Source: Auanema rhodensis
Lineage: Eukaryota > Nematoda > Chromadorea > Rhabditida > Rhabditidae
Assembly: GCA_964057225.1 (NCBI GenBank)
Contig: OZ059897.1
Coordinates: 2,046,001-2,110,000 of the forward strand
Length of the DNA stretch: 64,000 bases
Direction of reading: 5' to 3'
Positions 61,709-64,000 of the stretch are shown in pieces. The position numbers were made by a program, and so were the translations under genes. The notes below the pieces were generated by a model that was not told where the DNA came from, made no database searches, and saw only the letters and a program-made list of their open reading frames with translations. Every line of letters begins with the position of its first letter. Position 1 is the first letter of the stretch.

Positions 61709-64000
61709 CACCGAGATATCAACTGATATATGTTCACACTTATATCCTCGATTTTCACCCTGAAGAAATGATTTTTTCGTTGAATAACATTGTCCATCGT
61801 CTTCGTCTTGAAAAAAGGAATCTAAAAACATCTACTTTTTGTGAAATTATTTAGAAATTTTTCGGGAAAATTTTTGTCAAAATGTTTTTGGAAGCAATGT
61901 TGAGTGTACATGGGAACTCAACATACACTAATGCATTATTTTTCAAACGATCATAACTAATTTTTCTAAATAGCGTTTCTCGATGTAGTATTGTGCATTC
62001 GATGCGGATTTTTAAGCTGCGTTGATCTGTGTTATCAGATTTGAGTTAACTTAAAAATGCACCGAGATATCAACTGATATAGGTTCACACTTATATCCTC
62101 GATTTTCAAACTGAAGAATTGATTTTTTTGTTGAATAACATTGTCCATCGTCTTCGTCTTGAAAAAAGGAATCTAAAAACATCTACTTTTTGTGAAATTA
62201 TCTAGAAATTTTTCGGGAAAATTTTTGTCAAAATGTTTTTGGAAGCAATGTTGAGTGTACATGGGAACTCAACATACACTAATGCATTATTTTTCAAACG
62301 ATCATAACTATTTTCTGTAAATAGCGTTTCTCAATGTAGTATAGTGCATTCGATGCGGATTTTTAAGTTGCGTTGATCTGTGTTATCAGATTTGAGTTAG
62401 CTTAAAAATGCACCGAGATATCAACTGATTTATGTTCACACTTATATCCTCGATTTTCACCCTGAAGAAATGATTTTTTCGTTGAATAACATTGTCCATC
62501 ATCTTCGTCTTGAAAAAAGGAATCTAAAAACATCTACTTTTTGTGAAATTATTTAGAAATTTTTCGGGAAAATTTTTGTCAAAATGTTTTTGGAAGCAAT
62601 GTTGAGTGTACATGGGAACTCAACATACACTAATGCATTATTTTTCAAACGATCATAACTTATTTTTGTATAGAGCGTTTCTCAATGTAGTATAGTGCAT
62701 TCGATGCGGATTTTTAAGCTGCGTCGATCTGTGTTATCAGATTTGAGTTAGCTTAAAAATGCACCGAGATATCAACTGATATATGTTCACACTTATATCC
62801 TCGATTTTCACCCTGAAGAAATGAATTTTTCGTTGAATAACATTGTCCATCGTCTTCGTCTTGAAAAAAGGAATCTAAAAACATCTACTTTTTGTGAAAT
62901 TATTTAGAAATTTTTCGGGAAAATTTTTGTCAAAATGTTTTTGGAAGCAATGTTGAGTGTACATGGGAACTCAACATACACTAATGCATTATTTTTCAAA
63001 CGATCATAACTAATTTTTGTAAATAGCGTTTCTCAAGGTAGTATAGTGCATTCGATGCGGATTTTTAAGCTGCGTCGATCTGTGTTATCAGATTTGAGTT
63101 AGCTTAAAAATGCACCGAGATATCAACTGATATATGTTCACACTTATATCCTCGACTTTCACCTTGAAGAAATGATTTTTTCGTTGAATAACATTGTCCA
63201 TCGTCTTCGTCTTGAAAAAAGGAATCTAAAAACATCTACTTTTTGTGAAATTATTTAGAAATTTTTCGGGAAAATTTTTGTCAAAATGTTTTTGGAAGCA
63301 ATGTTGAGTGTACATGGGAACTCAACATACACTAATGCATTATTTTTCAAACGATCATTACTAATTTTTCTAAATAGCGTTTCTCGATGTAGTATTGTGC
63401 ATTCGATGCGGATTTTTAAGCTGCGTTGATCTGTGTTATCAGATTTGAGTTAACTTAAAAATGCACCGAGATATCAACTGATATAGGTTCACACTTATAT
63501 CCTCGATTTTCAAACTGAAGAATTGATTTTTTTGTTGAATAACATTGTCCATCGTCTTCGTCTTGAAAAAAGGAATCTAAAAACATCTACTTTTTGTGAA
63601 ATTATCTAGAAATTTTTCGGGAAAATTTTTGTCAAAATGTTTTTGGAAGCAATGTTGAGTGTACATGGGAACTCAACATACACTAATGCATTATTTTTCA
63701 AACGATCATAACTATTTTCTGTAAATAGCGTTTCTCAATGTAGTATAGTGCATTCGATGCGGATTTTTAAGTTGCGTTGATCTGTGTTATCAGATTTGAG
63801 TTAGCTTAAAAATGCACCGAGATATCAACTGATTTATGTTCACACTTATATCCTCGATTTTCACCCTGAAGAAATGATTTTTTCGTTGAATAACATTGTC
63901 CATCATCTTCGTCTTGAAAAAAGGAATCTAAAAACATCTACTTTTTGTGAAATTATTTAGAAATTTTTCGGGAAAATTTTTGTCAAAATGTTTTTGGAAG
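61709..64000. repeat. Four-unit (1404 bp) repeat running off the window end
   Basis: Bases 61956-62596 match 63360-64000 at an offset of 1404 bp; the second copy is cut by the window. Shared marks are TTTTTCTAAATAGCG with TTCTCGATG and GTATTGTGC (61709/63113), TCAAACTGAAGAATTG with a seven-T run and TTATCTAG (62060/63464), and GATTTATG with CATCATCTT (62411/63815). The TCAAACTGAAG type was also part of the 16-unit repeat (48765, 51025, 54185, 56445). The unit at 62762 has ATGAATTTTTC for ATGATTTTTTC. Confidence 0.85.

Larger units (their letters stand above)
1..64000. repeat. 351-bp satellite DNA tandem array (whole window)
   Basis: The start motif CACCGAGATATC recurs every 351 bp (1, 352, 703, 1054, 1405 and so on) with few exceptions, always in the same orientation and with no intervening sequence. 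I count 184 complete units and a 186-bp partial one. The first unit has 52 C and 59 G (31.6% GC). Every unit carries the same ordered landmarks: an EcoRV-type GATATC at u7-12 (lost in the units at 50323 and 55743), an A/T-tract core at about u103-181, a hairpin at u189-216, the palindrome TAATGCATTA at u221-230 in most units, and an 11-bp-arm dyad at u300-350. Stop codons interrupt all frames in nearly every unit. Both array ends lie outside the window. The pattern is typical of eukaryotic centromeric or pericentromeric satellite; the chromosomal location is inferred, not seen. Confidence 0.98.

Noticed and set aside
1-64000. CRISPR array
   Set aside because: The repeats are 351 bp and directly adjacent, with no short repeat and unique spacer pattern and no cas genes.
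1-64000. Compensatory base changes that would prove selection on the u300-350 stem
   Set aside because: C309T and G341A affect paired positions but occur in different units, leaving a T-G or C-A mismatch instead of a restored pair.

Overview
This window is one uninterrupted block of satellite DNA. From base 1 to base 64000 it is a head-to-tail tandem array of a single AT-rich repeat with a basic length of 351 bp. By tracking the recurring start motif CACCGAG I count 184 complete units plus a partial unit (63815-64000), all in the same orientation. The unit lengths account for the window exactly: 351 bp as the norm, 18 units of 330 bp, 2 units of 154 bp, 4 units with one extra base and 2 units lacking one base. 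There are no convincing protein genes, RNA genes, transposons or unique spacer sequence. Unit positions below (u1-u351) count from the first C of CACCGAG.

The organism is a eukaryote, and the array is most likely centromeric or pericentromeric heterochromatin. The first unit is about 32% GC by hand count, and 351 bp is close to two nucleosome lengths. CpG is not depleted (12 observed against about 8.7 expected), which fits an invertebrate such as an insect better than a vertebrate. I do not recognise the satellite family, so the taxonomic guess is weak.

Layout. (1) 1-2457: alternating two-unit (702 bp) higher-order repeat. (2) 2458-5012: mixed and chimeric units. (3) 5013-13478: two tandem copies of a 12-unit, 4191 bp repeat. 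(4) 13297-29709: further rounds of the same multi-unit repeat, with periods of 11, 10, 12 and 9 units, marked by a 330 bp unit with a 21 bp deletion. (5) 29710-39286: the short unit spreads and pairs up, forming 3-unit (1011 bp), 4-unit (about 1362 bp) and 8-unit (2766 bp) repeats. (6) 39287-41743: two copies of a 1053 bp trimer. (7) 41744-46450: the most diverged, least ordered part. (8) 46452-57498: a 16-unit, 5420 bp repeat present twice, each copy holding one 154 bp internally deleted unit, followed by one extra chimeric unit. (9) 57850-64000: smaller nested duplications with 1754 bp and 1404 bp spacing.

The main interest is a readable record of satellite turnover: unequal exchange, conversion-like patchwork and spreading of deletion variants. 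Each unit also keeps a set of symmetric sequence elements: an 11-bp-arm dyad with a nested hairpin, a 9-bp-stem hairpin followed by a 10-bp palindrome, and a core rich in roughly helically spaced A/T tracts. These are the best candidates for a structural role. I found no evidence of a protein-coding or RNA-guided system.
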